From Caenorhabditis remanei (Eukaryota > Nematoda > Chromadorea > Rhabditida > Rhabditidae), in the NCBI RefSeq assembly GCF_010183535.1, contig NC_071330.1, positions 15,667,717 to 15,731,716 of the forward strand: 64,000 bases of DNA. Direction: 5' to 3'. The notes beneath the pieces are model-generated. The model searched no databases, was not told where the DNA came from, and saw only the letters and a program-made list of their open reading frames with translations. Both the position numbers and the translations under genes were made by a program. This document shows positions 33,976 to 44,284 of the stretch, piece by piece; the stretch's first letter is position 1; each line of letters begins with the position of its first letter.

Positions 33976-35624
33976 TCAATTGTAAAAATGTCCAACAAAA
34001 GAATTGGGATATTCCTGTAACAGTGCTTTAATAAACATATCTTCCAACTCTTTCTCCTTGATATACACATCCAAATTAAAATTGAATTGATTGAAAGTAT
34101 CTTTCACTTGAAACCGTCTTCCAACCCATTTATTGTCAAGGAATACTTCTGGACCCTGTGCATCAATGAACGGTGAAGACTTCTTAGAACAGTGTAATCG
34201 GTTCTCTTGTAGAACATATCCCGAAGCGATTCCCAACAATTCTTCCCTATACGTATACCTATTGAGCTTTTTGACAATTCCTGATTGCACAAAAAACTTG
34301 ATGTCTAAACTCAAATTCTGATGTTGTTCCATAGTGACCACTTGCAATATTGTTGACATTTTCTTCTCAATATCCTTGTTGGCTATAGCATACCAGTGTG
34401 ACAGATCTATCATTATTCTATCCGTTGGGAACATTCTTCTGATATTCGGAATGAAATTGTCGTATCCTGCCGGAGGTTTCGTTTCTGCAGGGAGGTTCCC
34501 CAACCCTTTTACACAATGTTGTGAATAGGACAAACTCACTTCGACATGGCTGAATTTCAAATCTGAAAATTATAATTTGAAACAAGTTAGAGCTTACAGT
34601 AATACCTGAATGCTTAGTTTCCCAATATGGATCATTTAATCTGACTCGAGTGAAATAGTCATACCGTAGCCATTCGACACTGCACATCCCTTCACTCGTG
34701 AAATATATCATATTGAGTTTTATCGATTTTACACTCCATTTCCTTAGAATGATATCTATAACTTCTCGTGGCATATGACGATGGTCATACTTAGGATCTG
34801 TCCCTTCATCCGGGAGTACTCTGGACTCACTGATCCATATAGCAAGTTTATCACAAGAGATGGTCGAGAGAATAGTTTTATCCAGTTCTTTGAAACATTC
34901 TTCCTTGTTTTTTGACTTAGAGATACAGTACTCTGCAATGTCTTCGAATAGTTTATCAGTCACATGCAGTTTCTTGTAGTTCTTTGAATAAGTCATAGTT
35001 TGTAGTGTACTGAATCGCAATGGACCATATTCTATACACTTCTTGGCAATATTAAAACACTTTTCACATCCGTCGCAGATTTCCTCCAGTCCAATCACGG
35101 TTTGGATGTTTGTACCTGGAAGGTAGAAAGTGAATATGAACATTTCTCAGTTTTTAAATGTCAACTCACCATTACTTCCAATCAGTTGAGAATGGATGAT
35201 ATCGTGAAGTCTACGCTTGAATTCATCTTCCAACTGGCACAACCTTCTTGTTGTAATCTTCTCAACTTTGGCACCAACTAGAGTATTTAGAAAACTGGAA
35301 ACATGATTATAAGTTAGAAGAATCTATCAAATCTTACATGAAGTATCCGAGAACATCGTGAATATTGATTTTTCGATAATTGATATAGATGAAATTTGTC
35401 GATCTTGTTTTATTTTCTGTGTTGTAAGCGTACTCAATCTTCATTGTTTGATGATTTATTCTGATTAACCGTAAAAAAGTGTTATTTATTGATTTATTCA
35501 CCAATCTAATATCCAAATTCTTCCTGAAGTCATCAGAGAGATAACTGAGAATGTTTTCAAGAATATGTTGGTTGGTGAATACTTTTGAATAGAGTATTTC
35601 AGATACAGAGTTCTTGACAGACAT
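33976..35624 (-). CDS. F-box-like family protein, copy F2
   Basis: Exons 35338-35624, 35170-35294, 34606-35115 and 33976-34562 give 502 aa, starting MSVKNSVSEILYSKVFTN. The domain layout is as in F1: F-box-like segment in exon 1, the FLNTLVGAKVEKITTRRL block in exon 2, Cys cluster CDGCEKCFNIAKKC and the RFSTLQTMTYSKNYKKLHV hallmark in exon 3, and a C-terminal domain ending YPNSFVGHFYN in exon 4. Exon 2 is 125 nt and exon 4 is 587 nt, the same as in F1, F5 and F6. The promoter block (35699-35787) holds TAATTA and GTGGGAAA. AATAAA (-) is near 33752. Upstream is the end of the GIY-YIG array (35964). Intact. Confidence 0.75.
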
Positions 35625-35698
35625 TTTGACAGAGAAGAAGAAGATCAATACAGAACGAGAGAAAGAAAGGAGGAGGTATAAAGCGATGAGGGATTGCC

Positions 35699-35787
35699 AA
35701 CAATCGATTCTATCTCAACAACGCCAATTTCCCACAGCACAGATGGTTATTCGAATGACCCTTTCACACCCTAATTAGTCTCATCCT
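35699..35787 (-). promoter_or_regulatory. Conserved upstream block of the F-box-like family (F2 copy)
   Basis: On the minus strand it reads GACTAATTAGGGTGTGAAAG, then TCATTCGAATAACCATCTGT, then GTGGGAAATTGGC, GTTGAGAT and AATCGATTGT. The same order is found upstream of all six family genes at a similar distance to the ATG. TAATTA is a homeodomain-type core, CATCTG an E-box, and GTGGGAA matches the CSL/LAG-1 core (background knowledge). Use of these sites is not shown. Confidence 0.55.
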
Positions 35788-35963
35788 CCATCATCACCCA
35801 GTTACAATTCTTACTGTATATTTACTCTGGGTGCATTGTTCACAACAGTGAATTCAAAAAAAAAAGAGAAAATTACATAAAAGGAAAATAAGAATTGAAA
35901 GACCGTGAGTACTAGAGGAGGGAATGAAAATACACTTGTAACGGGTAAAACATGGTTAATTTA

Positions 35964-36057
35964 TCAATTCTTTCGCGGTTTCTTGGGACGGAGAATGTCG
36001 GGGAGTCCATTCCGGTGGATGAAAGTGAATCCGTCGATTCTCAGTGTCGACCCCGCC
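35964..36057 (-). CDS. Terminal exon of the GIY-YIG array
   Basis: After an ATAATTCCAG acceptor the frame AGSTLRIDGFTFIHRNGLPD..KKPRKN ends in TGA. It needs two bases carried over, as supplied by the GTWLLD-AG exon type. The actual preceding exon (unit 5) arrives in another phase because of a deletion, so the join gives an early stop (GRGRH). The exon may be reached from an alternative splice or be non-functional. Confidence 0.4.
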
Positions 36058-36131
36058 CTGGAATTATAATTTTTCGCATTTTTGCTAGAAAATAGTCAAG
36101 AATTCTCAAAAAACTGCAGAATATTCCTTAC

Positions 36132-36629
36132 CTATCCAGCAACCATGTTCCATATTCGGTTTTGGTGGTCGAATCCCATAATCTCGTGAATCCGTGGAAT
36201 TCGCCCTTCTCACGCTTCTTTGATCAGCATCTGACACTCCGTGAGCTGAAAATTATATAAACACATTTCTTGTTGTCTTGTTTTCAAAAACTTACAGAAT
36301 TGAATCTTCGGAACTCCGAGCCCACTTGACCAGATATCAACAATCGTTTGAAGTTTCTTGTTCATTTTCTGATCGATAGGTGCTTTGTCCATCTCATTTC
36401 TGTTGGAGCCCTTTCCAATGTAGAATACTGATTTGACGAATGTTTCGAATGTCAACGTTTCAATATTGACGCCAGAAACACGAAGATCGATGAGGACATA
36501 GCAAAAAGCCATGTACCCCCTTGTATCGAAGTTGTTTCGAACAGCATTCTCACAACGAAGAGCACGCTCGAGGGAATCCCGAGAGAAGTGTCCGTTGCGG
36601 ATGACGGCATTCAGTTCTGGAGAGAATAT
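36132..36629 (-). pseudogene. GIY-YIG array unit 5, catalytic residues lost
   Basis: Exons 36296-36629 and 36132-36245. It reads in frame from unit 4 (LLDR|YSPELNAVIRNGHF), then MAFCYVLIDLRVSGVNIE and SVFYIGKGSNRNEMDKA. YIG-like YIGKG is kept, but the RPLDHF motif (Arg and His) is replaced by RNEMDKA. The following exon fuses the start of the EAFVRE exon with the GTW exon after a deletion, removing the Glu and Asn motifs and shifting the frame. Probably not an active nuclease domain. Confidence 0.6.
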
Positions 36630-36733
36630 CTGAAAATTGGAATTATTTTGAGGTAAACTGTGAATTCATTTACTGTATAAAGAGAGCAGAGTCTAGAGAG
36701 TGTAAAAATTCAAAATTTATCCGTGGTCTATAC

Positions 36734-37300
36734 CTATCCAGCAACCATGTTCCATACTCGGTTTTGGTGGTCGAATCCCACGATCTCGTGAATCCGTGGA
36801 ATACACCTTTCTGTAAAAATAAATTTAAAAAAATCCAAATTTTTATCTGAAAATTACCTTTCTATTTGTCAAGTTGACCACTTGGAGTGCCTCGATCATG
36901 CAGGCTTCTCTTACGAATGCATCTTTATCCGACACTCCATGAGCTGAAAATTATAAAAACTCATTTCTTGTTGTCTTGCTTTCAAAAACTTACAAATTTC
37001 ATGCTTCGGAATACCGAAGCCTGCTTTCCATATGTCTCCAATCCTCCGATACTTCTCGGTTAGCTTTTGCTCATTTGGAGGCTTCTCCAGCTCCTTTCTC
37101 GCATCCCGGAAATGGTCCAATGGCCTATTTTTCGTTCCTTTCCCAACATAGAAAACATATTGAACGAAAGGGCGGAGTCTAGAGATGTGAAAAATAGTCA
37201 AGTCATTCTCAGATAACTTCATATTGTTCCTTACTTGTGGAGCTCGAATGATCGGAATTCTTCTTTCGTGTTCATATCCCACGATTTCGTGGATCCCTCC
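36734..37300 (-). CDS. GIY-YIG array unit 4 (ANKLE1/LEM-3-like)
   Basis: Exons 36994-37300, 36858-36943 and 36734-36810, all in frame with units 3 and 5. The first exon starts with a post-nuclease segment (GGIHEIVGYEHERRIPIIRA), then lacks the first strand (FCYxLLD) and goes straight to VQYVFYVGKGTKNRPLDHFR. The next exon keeps the Glu motif DAFVREACMIEALQ and the Asn in NLTNRK; the third is KGVFHGFTRSWDS..GTWLLD. In ANKLE1/LEM-3 nucleases the first strand supplies a conserved Tyr, so this unit may be inactive or structural. Confidence 0.55.
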
Positions 37301-37350
37301 CTGTAAAAAAAATTTATAGAAATCCAAGTTTTTAAATAGATAATTTAGAC

Positions 37351-37767
37351 CTTCTTGTTCTTCAAATTCTTTCTTTTGATTGCTTCAATCATTGACCCTT
37401 CTCTCACGAAGGCCTCTTCATTGGATATGCCGTGGGCTGAAAATTACACATTTTTTGTTGTCCTCTTTTCAAAAACTTACCAAACTCATGTTTCGGGATG
37501 CCATATCCAGCATCCCAAAAGTCCGCTATTTTTTGAAGCTTGATGCAAAGCTCCTGTTCGTCTGCTGGCAGCATTCTTTCGTTCCGAGCTTGAATAAAAT
37601 GAGCCATTGATCGGTTCTTCGACCCCTTTCCTACGTAGAATACGGCATGAACAAACCGATCGAACGTAACCATCTCAATGTCGTTACCCAGTAACAATGG
37701 ATCAAATAGAAGGTAGCAGTAGGCATTGTAACCCTTCCTCTTTCGTAGATCCGTGGAACTCACCGCC
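37351..37767 (-). CDS. GIY-YIG array unit 3 (ANKLE1/LEM-3-like)
   Basis: Exons 37481-37767 and 37351-37436. It reads AYCYLLFDPLLLGNDIEMVT, VFYVGKGSKNRSMAHF, GYGIPKHEFG, then SNEEAFVREGSMIEAIKRKN. The Tyr strand, YVGKG, Arg/His region (RSMAHF, with a P replaced) and Glu motif are present. The start of its first exon is a fusion of a GGEFHGSTK-like tail exon with the nuclease exon in another frame, so joining from unit 2 would shift the frame. Joining onward to unit 4 is in frame (phase 0). Confidence 0.5.
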
Positions 37768-37814
37768 CTGTAAAAAGCAATGTATAAAAGTCCAAGTTTT
37801 TTAAAGATAATTAC

Positions 37815-38320
37815 TTTTTTGTTACTCAAATTGTCCTTTTTAATAGCTTGAATCATGCTTCCTTCTCTCACGAATGCCTCATGATTGGAAATTCCGTGAG
37901 CTGAAAACAATATCACATTTTTTGTTGTCTTGTTTTCAAAAACTTATCGAATTCATGCTTCGGAATGCCGTATCCTCTATCCCACAAATCAGCTATTTTC
38001 AGGAACTTCACGCCGAGCTTCTGCTGATTTGCTGGTTTCTTCCTTTCGTTCCGAGCATCTTTGAAATGGTCCAATGGCCTATTTTTCGTTCCTTTCACAA
38101 CATAGAAAACGGATTTTACGAACTTCTCGAACGTAACCGTCTCTATGTTGGTTCCCAGAATTCGTGGATCCAAGAGCATGTAACAGAAGCAATTGTATCT
38201 GAATCCAGGTCCATAGAAGTTCTGTCGAACCTCTTTGTCGGAGTGGAGAGCGCGAGCAGTGATACCAGGAGGAATGAAGCCCTTGCTGAGAATCTCTTCA
38301 AGAGCAAGGGACATTTTGCT
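37815..38320 (-). pseudogene. GIY-YIG array unit 2, donor site mutated
   Basis: Exon 1 reads MSLALEEILSKGFIPPG (ATG at 38314), then YNCFCYMLLDPRILGTNIE, VFYVVKGTKNRPLDHFKDA, and GYGIPKHEFDK. YVGKG is changed to YVVKG. The donor that is GTAAGT in the other units is ATAAGT here, so the exon would read through to a stop after KTRQQKM. The following exon (37815-37900; SNHEAFVREGSMIQAIKKDN) is intact. Whether a short protein from 38314 to 37913 is made is open. Confidence 0.5.
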
Positions 38321-38400
38321 CTGAAAAAAGTTGATTTCAGATTACTTTCAGCCAATTTTGATTGATTTTAAACCATTTTCAGCTCCAGGATCTTTCTCAC

Positions 38401-39026
38401 CTATCCAGCAACCATGTTCCATACTCCGTTTTGGTGGTCAAAGTCCATTTTTTGGTGAAACCGTGGAATCCATCTTTCTGTAAAAATAAATTTAAAAAAA
38501 TCCAAATTTTTATCTGAAAATTACCATTTTATTTGTCAAGTTAGTCACTTGAATGGTCTCTATCATGCAGGCTTCTCGTACGAATGCCTCATGATCCGAC
38601 GCTCCATGATCTGAAAATTATATAAACTCATTTCTTGTTGTCTTGCTTTCAAAAACTTACAAATTTCATGCTTCGGAATACCGAAGCCTGCTTTCCATAT
38701 GTCTCCAATCCTCCGATACTTCTCGCTCAAGTCTTGCTCATTTGGAGGCTTCTCCAGCTCCTTTCTCGCATCCCGGAAATGGTCGAGTGGCCTGCCACCC
38801 GTACCTTTCCCAACATAGAAGACGGATTTTACAAATTTCTCGAACGTAACCGTCTCTATGTTGGTTCCTAGAATTCGAGGATCTAAAAGCATGTAACAGA
38901 AGCAATTGTATCCGAATCCAGGTCCATAGAACTTCTTTCGAACGTCTTTTTCGGACTGGAGAGCGCGAGCAGCGAAATCGGGAGGAATGTAGCCATTGAG
39001 AAGGATTTCATCAAGTTGTGTAGTGC
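38401..39026 (-). CDS. GIY-YIG array unit 1 (ANKLE1/LEM-3-like), best preserved
   Basis: Exons about 39026-38661, 38525-38610 and 38401-38477. Motifs in order: LDEILLNGYIPPDFAARAL, YNCFCYMLLDPRILGTNIE (first strand with Tyr), VFYVGKGTGGRPLDHFRDAR (YIG-like and Arg/His), GFGIPKHEI, DHEAFVREACMIETIQ (catalytic Glu), NLTNK (Asn), then FHGFTKKWTLTTKTEYGTWL. This matches the ANKLE1/LEM-3 branch of GIY-YIG nucleases, which in C. elegans acts on chromatin bridges (family knowledge). No ankyrin or LEM domain is visible. The 5' end abuts AT-rich block C, where the acceptor TTTTCAG of unit 5 is TTTTCTG, so its start is unknown. The 3' exon continues to a stop (LLDR-TGA) if unspliced. Confidence 0.6.
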
Positions 39027-39039
39027 AGAAAATTGGAAT

Positions 39040-40572
39040 TATGTTAAGGAAAACAAGAAAAAAGCAAGAATTTACAAAAGATTCGAACAAATAATTGACT
39101 GAATGCGTTTTTTTTTCTGTCGAAAACTGAGCTTTCAGCGCAAAAATGATTTTTACTGTACGGAAACTTGACAAAACTCCAAAAATCAACAGAAGCAGTA
39201 TTAAAAACCGAGAAAAACGACGAAAACTGCTTGAATAACATCAGAATTACGATTTTTGTTTCGGAAATCACAGTTTTGTGAAGAAAAGCAAAAAAATGTG
39301 GGAAAATAGCTGAAATATTCCAAAAATTTGGCCACAAAGACGAAAAAATAGCAGAATTAGCTCGAAACCTAGATTTAATGCTGAAAATCTGCAAAGCTAA
39401 TAATTTTTGTATGAGAAACAAGGTAAAATGACTATTCGGAGATAAAACGCTTGCAGATTACTATAATTTCGCTAGTAAAACTTGAAAATGTGCAGAAATT
39501 GATTTTTCTATGCTTTTCGGCAAAAAATTATATAACGGTATAACGAATTGCAAAAATAAAGAAAAATAGCTCAAAACTGTGAAAATCGGCTGAATTTTGT
39601 GGTTTTTACACTAAAAACTCGACGATTCGCGGGTGAAAACTGAGAAAATGAGCAATTTTTCAAAGAAATATCAGAAAACAGCCTGAAACTGCAAAAAATA
39701 GGTATTTGCGACAGAAAATCCAGAAAAACCAGCCAAAAAACAAAATTTGAAAGAGAAAATCTGATTTTTCAGCTCAAAACTTAATTTTTGTTGTCAAAAC
39801 ATTTTTTCGTCAAACAATTTCAGCTAAGACGTCACTGAGAGTCGAAAATTGCTATTACAAGCAGTAAAACCCGGTTTTTGAACTGAAAATATGAGAAATT
39901 CTAGAGGAAACGAGGAAACAACGACACAGTGGCTTAAAAACTACAAAAAACCTAGTTTTCCAGCAAAAACTCGCCATTTCGCTGATGAAAACTGATAAAT
40001 TTTAACTAAGACGTCACTGAAAGTCGAAAACTGTTATCGCGAGCCGAAAAAACCCGATTTTTGTGATGAAAATATGAAAACTTATGTGAAAAACGAGACA
40101 AATGACATCGAATAACCAAAAAACGGACAAAAATTGAGTTTTGAAGTAAAAAAATTCTAAAAACGAGTTCAAATCGAAAAAAAAACAGATTTTTCAGCTA
40201 AAAAAACAATTTTTGACGCCAAAATTTCATTTATTCAGGAAAATTGTCCTAAAAAGTGAAAAAAACTAATAAAACTAAAAGGTTCGAAAGTTGAAAATTG
40301 AAAATATTATCCAAAAAACGAGGAAAAATAAGGATTTCGCAAAAAAATCGCATAATAATTGACAAAAAATGATTTTCGGGATACTGTAGTTGACAAATTG
40401 TGCGAATTGCGTACAATGCATTTGAATTGACGCGCAAACTTAATTATTGAGTTTTTTATTGGAAAAAAGTGAGTAACGTTTATTTTCACTGGAATACGGA
40501 TGAAAAATGGTGAAGAAATATATAAAAATTCGAATTTTTAATTTATTTTTTCAATTTTTTTTTATAAGTGAA
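39040..40572. repeat. AT-rich block C of a three-copy set
   Basis: No gene. Collinear with blocks A and B, for example CGACGATTCGCGGGTGAAAA, ACAGCCTGAAACTGCAAAAA, and near the right end GGGATACTGTAGTTGACAA and TTGAATTGACGCGCAAACTT. Here it joins GIY-YIG unit 1 on one side and the last exon of acidic gene B on the other, as block B joins acidic gene C. Confidence 0.6.
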
Positions 40573-41978
40573 TCAGCATGGGTTTTTTTCTCCGATTTCT
40601 CCGAGTTCCCCTGCTTCTTCCTCATCCACTCCGAATTCTTCGATGTTTCCGATTTGCTGAAAATGAGAAAAAATAGATGAGTGTCTAGGCCTGAGCCGGG
40701 ACTCAACAGCGAAATAAAGCCCCGACCCGAAAGCGCGAGAAATTGGCGCAAAAGTTTCAAAATTCAAATTTTTGACATTTTTTGAATTTTTCCCCAAAAA
40801 AAGACAAAATTTGGACCAAAAAACCTCAAAACGTTCTAATTTTAAATTTACTCTTTGTAACAGGGCCGAGCCTCTACAGGTATGGATGAGTAGAAGTCTT
40901 GCCTGATTAAAATACTCCAGAATCTTGCTCCGCCTCTTTAACCATCAATGCCGCGAATCTTCTCCTAAATAGACACGGCTCCTTTTCCCCTTTTCGATCG
41001 ATAGGCGGCATAGGCTCCGCCCCTTTTCTATAGCTGCCCCAATGTAGGCCGAAACTCCGTACGTTTTGAAAAGGAAGAAATTTTTAGAAGGGAATGCACC
41101 GACTCTGAGCCTTTCTATATAACAATACGAATAAAACTCACTAAGAAGATGAGATGGATGTAGCCGTTCCCATCCAGGGTGAACAGTTTTTGACCACCCT
41201 AAAACTTCGATGTGATGCTATGTCAACTATTTGAATAAACTCACGATTGGGTTCACTCTCATATAACCATCATTATCCGCGAAGATGTGGAATGGTTCCT
41301 CAAATTTTTGTAGGTAAGTTAAAAAGAGAGTGAGTGAGAGAGAATCACCTCAATCACCATGGCACCTAGATCATCTTCTACGGGTTCCAACGGAACATCT
41401 TCATCACGTTCGGCACGTTCGACCAGTTCCAACCAGGGACGAGCGGCAATGCCGTTGCCGCGTTGCCGAATTGCCGAAATTGCCGACTTTTTATAATGCA
41501 TTGCCGTTGCCGGGTTGCCGACTTTTTTTTCCGACAATGTTTTCAGCAGTTTTTTTTCTAATTCTTCTCAAAATTTCAAGCTGAATTCGACAAAAGTATT
41601 ACAAAAATCGAAAAATTTTGCTTCTATCTGAAAGAGATTACACCATTTTTTGATAAAATGGGAAAATACTCTCATTTATTCAAAGCAACTGTCACTGGAA
41701 AAATAAAGTGTACTTTGCTCGCATTTTTCTTTCCCGACTTATGAAAAATCCTTGTTATTACATGTTGCCGAAAGTTGCCGAAAATTGCCGAAAATTGCCG
41801 GTTTTTTAATTCGGCAATTGCCGGTTTTTTAATTCGGCAATTGCCGGTTTTTTAATTCGGCAATTGCCGGATTGCCGGGTTGCCGAAATTTTCCGTTGCC
41901 GCTCGTCCCTGGTTCCAACGGAACATCTTGGACTTGTTCTAGGCCTGGTGGAAGAGCATCTTGGTTTTCTTCGTTCAT
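40573..41978 (-). pseudogene. Acidic-protein gene, copy B, exon 1 split by a hAT MITE
   Basis: Exons (-): 41349-41978 including the MITE 41434-41911, 41245-41298, 41142-41198, 40573-40656. Exon 1 begins MNEENQDALPPGLEQVQDVP; without the MITE and one TSD copy the frame runs on to LVERAERDEDVPLEPVEDDL with no stop, so the gene was intact when hit. The 54- and 57-nt exons (EPFHIFADNDGYMRVNPI, GGQKLFTLDGNGYIHLIFL) match in length and phase those of copy A. The last exon is QIGNIEEFGVDEEEAGELGE..NPC, stop. Unlike copy A it has no minisatellite exon. Role unknown; very acidic and probably non-globular. Confidence 0.65.
41434..41911. mobile_element. hAT-type MITE with TTGCCG-repeat interior
   Basis: Ends CAGGGACGAGCGGCAA and exact reverse complement, with a perfect 8-bp TSD GTTCCAAC (41426-41433, 41912-41919). 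Both flanks of the 478-bp element are rows of TTGCCG/GTTGCCGAAATTGCC units. It disrupts exon 1 of acidic gene B. Confidence 0.95.
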
Positions 41979-42193
41979 TGAGTACGCTGAAATTTTATCA
42001 ATTCAACTTAATCGTTCATCAATTTTTTGAATGCGCAAACTCATACTGCCCCTCATATTTCTAGCTGAATTATTCGAAAAGTGTGCCACAAGGATGAAAT
42101 TAAAATAGTTAGAATAGCACTGAAAACAAAGAGACGCAGAACTAATGCTTCGCTTGTCGTCGGCGTCTTTCACTTTTCAATGCAGTTTTTCGT

Positions 42194-44137
42194 GGCAAAC
42201 ACTAACTTGCTAGTAGATCATTTGCTATTTTCCCGTTTGCTATTGAGTCTCACTTGCTATAGGGGATCATTTGCTATATTTGGCTCACTTGCTATAAAAT
42301 TCCCAAATTTCAGAGTCTCATTTGCTATTAAATGTCTCACTTGCTATTTCAAATCTCACTTGCTATTTTTCGACTCATTTGCTAGAATTATTTGACTCAT
42401 TTGCTATTTTCTGGCAGACTATTCCGTTTTCCCTACTAGGGAAGGATCATGAGTCGAGATGGAGTTACATGTCGAGATATATATCACTATAACTGAAATT
42501 TTGCGCTGATTTCAAATATGTATTCCAATTTTGCAGAACGATCCTGTGAAAAAAGTTATTCAGGTTTTTGTGAGTTTTCAGTACTAAAAATGGAAACTTT
42601 GAAGTCACGTAAATCGTCCAAAATGTGAATTCAGAGGGAATAAAATGAACCAGAATACGTTTCAAACAACGGGGAACATTTTCAGTCATTTTTTGGGGAA
42701 ATTTTTTTTTCGACGAAATTTTGAAGTTTTTGGTGGCCAATGATCGACCACGATCGAAAATTCGACCAAAATTTTTTTCGAATTTTTTTCTCAAAAACTG
42801 TTGTTGTGTGATTATAAGTGTTTCAAGTAAGAGTTTACACTACTTCTTTTATCAGATAAGCTTCTAAATGGCTTGAAAACATGGTTAGAAGTGAGGTGAA
42901 TTGATCAGAGGATATAAGAGACAATGTCTCGCTCAAGCCACCAGGCCATGTTACACATGCGCCAAGTTGATCCGTTTCGGCTGATTTTTTGATATGTTAG
43001 TACCCTAGGAATTCTAAGAATTTTATACCATACCCCATTAGGCTCCGCCCTCTTTGACCTACCGAAACTCATTTGCTAGAAAAACTGTTCCCTCCCTCAC
43101 ATTGTTCCCCTTCTTTGTTTCCCCCTTTATCTTCATTGTTACCCCTCCTTTACTGTTGTTGGCTTTCTAGAATGAATTTGCATTGTTGTTAAGAGAAAAT
43201 CTAGCAAACCGATCTAACTAGGAAAGGATCCCGAGTCAAGATGAACTTCCGGGTCATGACCTATATGGTTGGAAAGCTTGAACTTGGAAACTTCCAAAAC
43301 TGTTTTCCAATTTTGCAGAACACCTCTAGGAATGGAGAAAAATGAGCTTAAAGTTTGAGCACTGACCCCCTCTTCTTAACCATAGGAAACCTAAAAATCC
43401 GAAATAAAGGGTCATTCCTCTTGTCTTTTCCTTGTGTTCACCTAGTTTTCAGCGGTGAGATGGCCAAGGGGTTAACAGCGAGGGCCAGTAATCAAGCATC
43501 TTACTTGAAACACTTATAATCACACAACAACAGTTTTTGAGAAAAAAATTCGAAAAAAATTTTGGTCGAATTTTCGATCGTGGTCGATCATTGGCCACCA
43601 AAAACTTCAAAATTTCGTCGAAAAAAAAATTTCCCCAAAAAATGACTGAAAATGTTCCCCGTTGTTTGAAACGTATTCTGGTTCATTTTATTCCCTCTGA
43701 ATTCACATTTTGGACGATTTACGTGACTTCAAAGTTTCCATTTTTAGTACTGAAAACTCACAAAAACCTGAATAACTTTTTTCACAGGATCGTTCTGCAA
43801 AATTGGAATACATATTTGAAATCAGCGCAAAATTTCAGTTATAGTGATATATATCTCGACATGTAACTCCATCTCGACTCATGATCCTTCCCTAGTAGGG
43901 AAAACGGAATAGTCTGCCAGAAAATAGCAAATGAGTCAAATAATTCTAGCAAATGAGTCGAAAAATAGCAAGTGAGATTTGAAATAGCAAGTGAGACATT
44001 TAATAGCAAATGAGACTCTGAAATTTGGGAATTTTATAGCAAGTGAGCCAAATATAGCAAATGATCCCCTATAGCAAGTGAGACTCAATAGCAAACGGGA
44101 AAATAGCAAATGATCTACTAGCAAGTGAGTGTTTGCC
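42194..44137. mobile_element. Palindromic MULE-like element, 9-bp TSD
   Basis: Ends GGCAAACACT and reverse complement with the 9-bp direct repeat GTTTTTCGT (42185-42193, 44138-44146). A 9-bp TSD plus very long TIRs points to the Mutator superfamily (inference). Each arm is about 640 bp and nearly identical to the other. The outer 240 bp carry about ten CAYTTGCTAT units; then a second TIR, CTAGGGAAGGATCATGAGTC, starts (42437 / 43891), so an inner element may be embedded. The 650-bp centre holds an old relative of that TIR (43216) and a tRNA-like block (43450-43490). Paralogue 33280-33330 shows the empty site. Confidence 0.75.
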
Positions 44138-44184
44138 GTTTTTCGTCTTATGGTCTTATGGTCATCGTTAGGGCGCATTTGTTA

Positions 44185-44284
44185 TGGGCCTGTTCTGGAG
44201 GTAGCAAGAACAGCAAAAAACGATTGTTTACTACTAGACAAAATAGTTTTTTTGATTTTTTTTGCTACCTCCGGAATAGGCCCA
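44185..44284. mobile_element. 100-bp hairpin MITE (TTA flanks)
   Basis: TGGGCCTGTTCTGGAGGTAG and the reverse complement TGGGCCTATTCCGGAGGTAG enclose a short AT-rich loop, flanked by TTA on both sides. The homologous site near 33325 lacks it. A half copy with GGACCTATTCTGGAGGTAGC lies at 15330-15350. Confidence 0.75.

Noticed and set aside
41434..41911. Regularly spaced TTGCCG units resembling a CRISPR-like array
   Set aside because: Eukaryotic DNA, hexamer units without unique spacers, bounded by hAT TIRs and an 8-bp TSD.
42465..43866. Two identical 109-codon frames, one on each strand
   Set aside because: They lie in the two arms of a palindromic transposon and have AT-rich, low-complexity composition; not genes.
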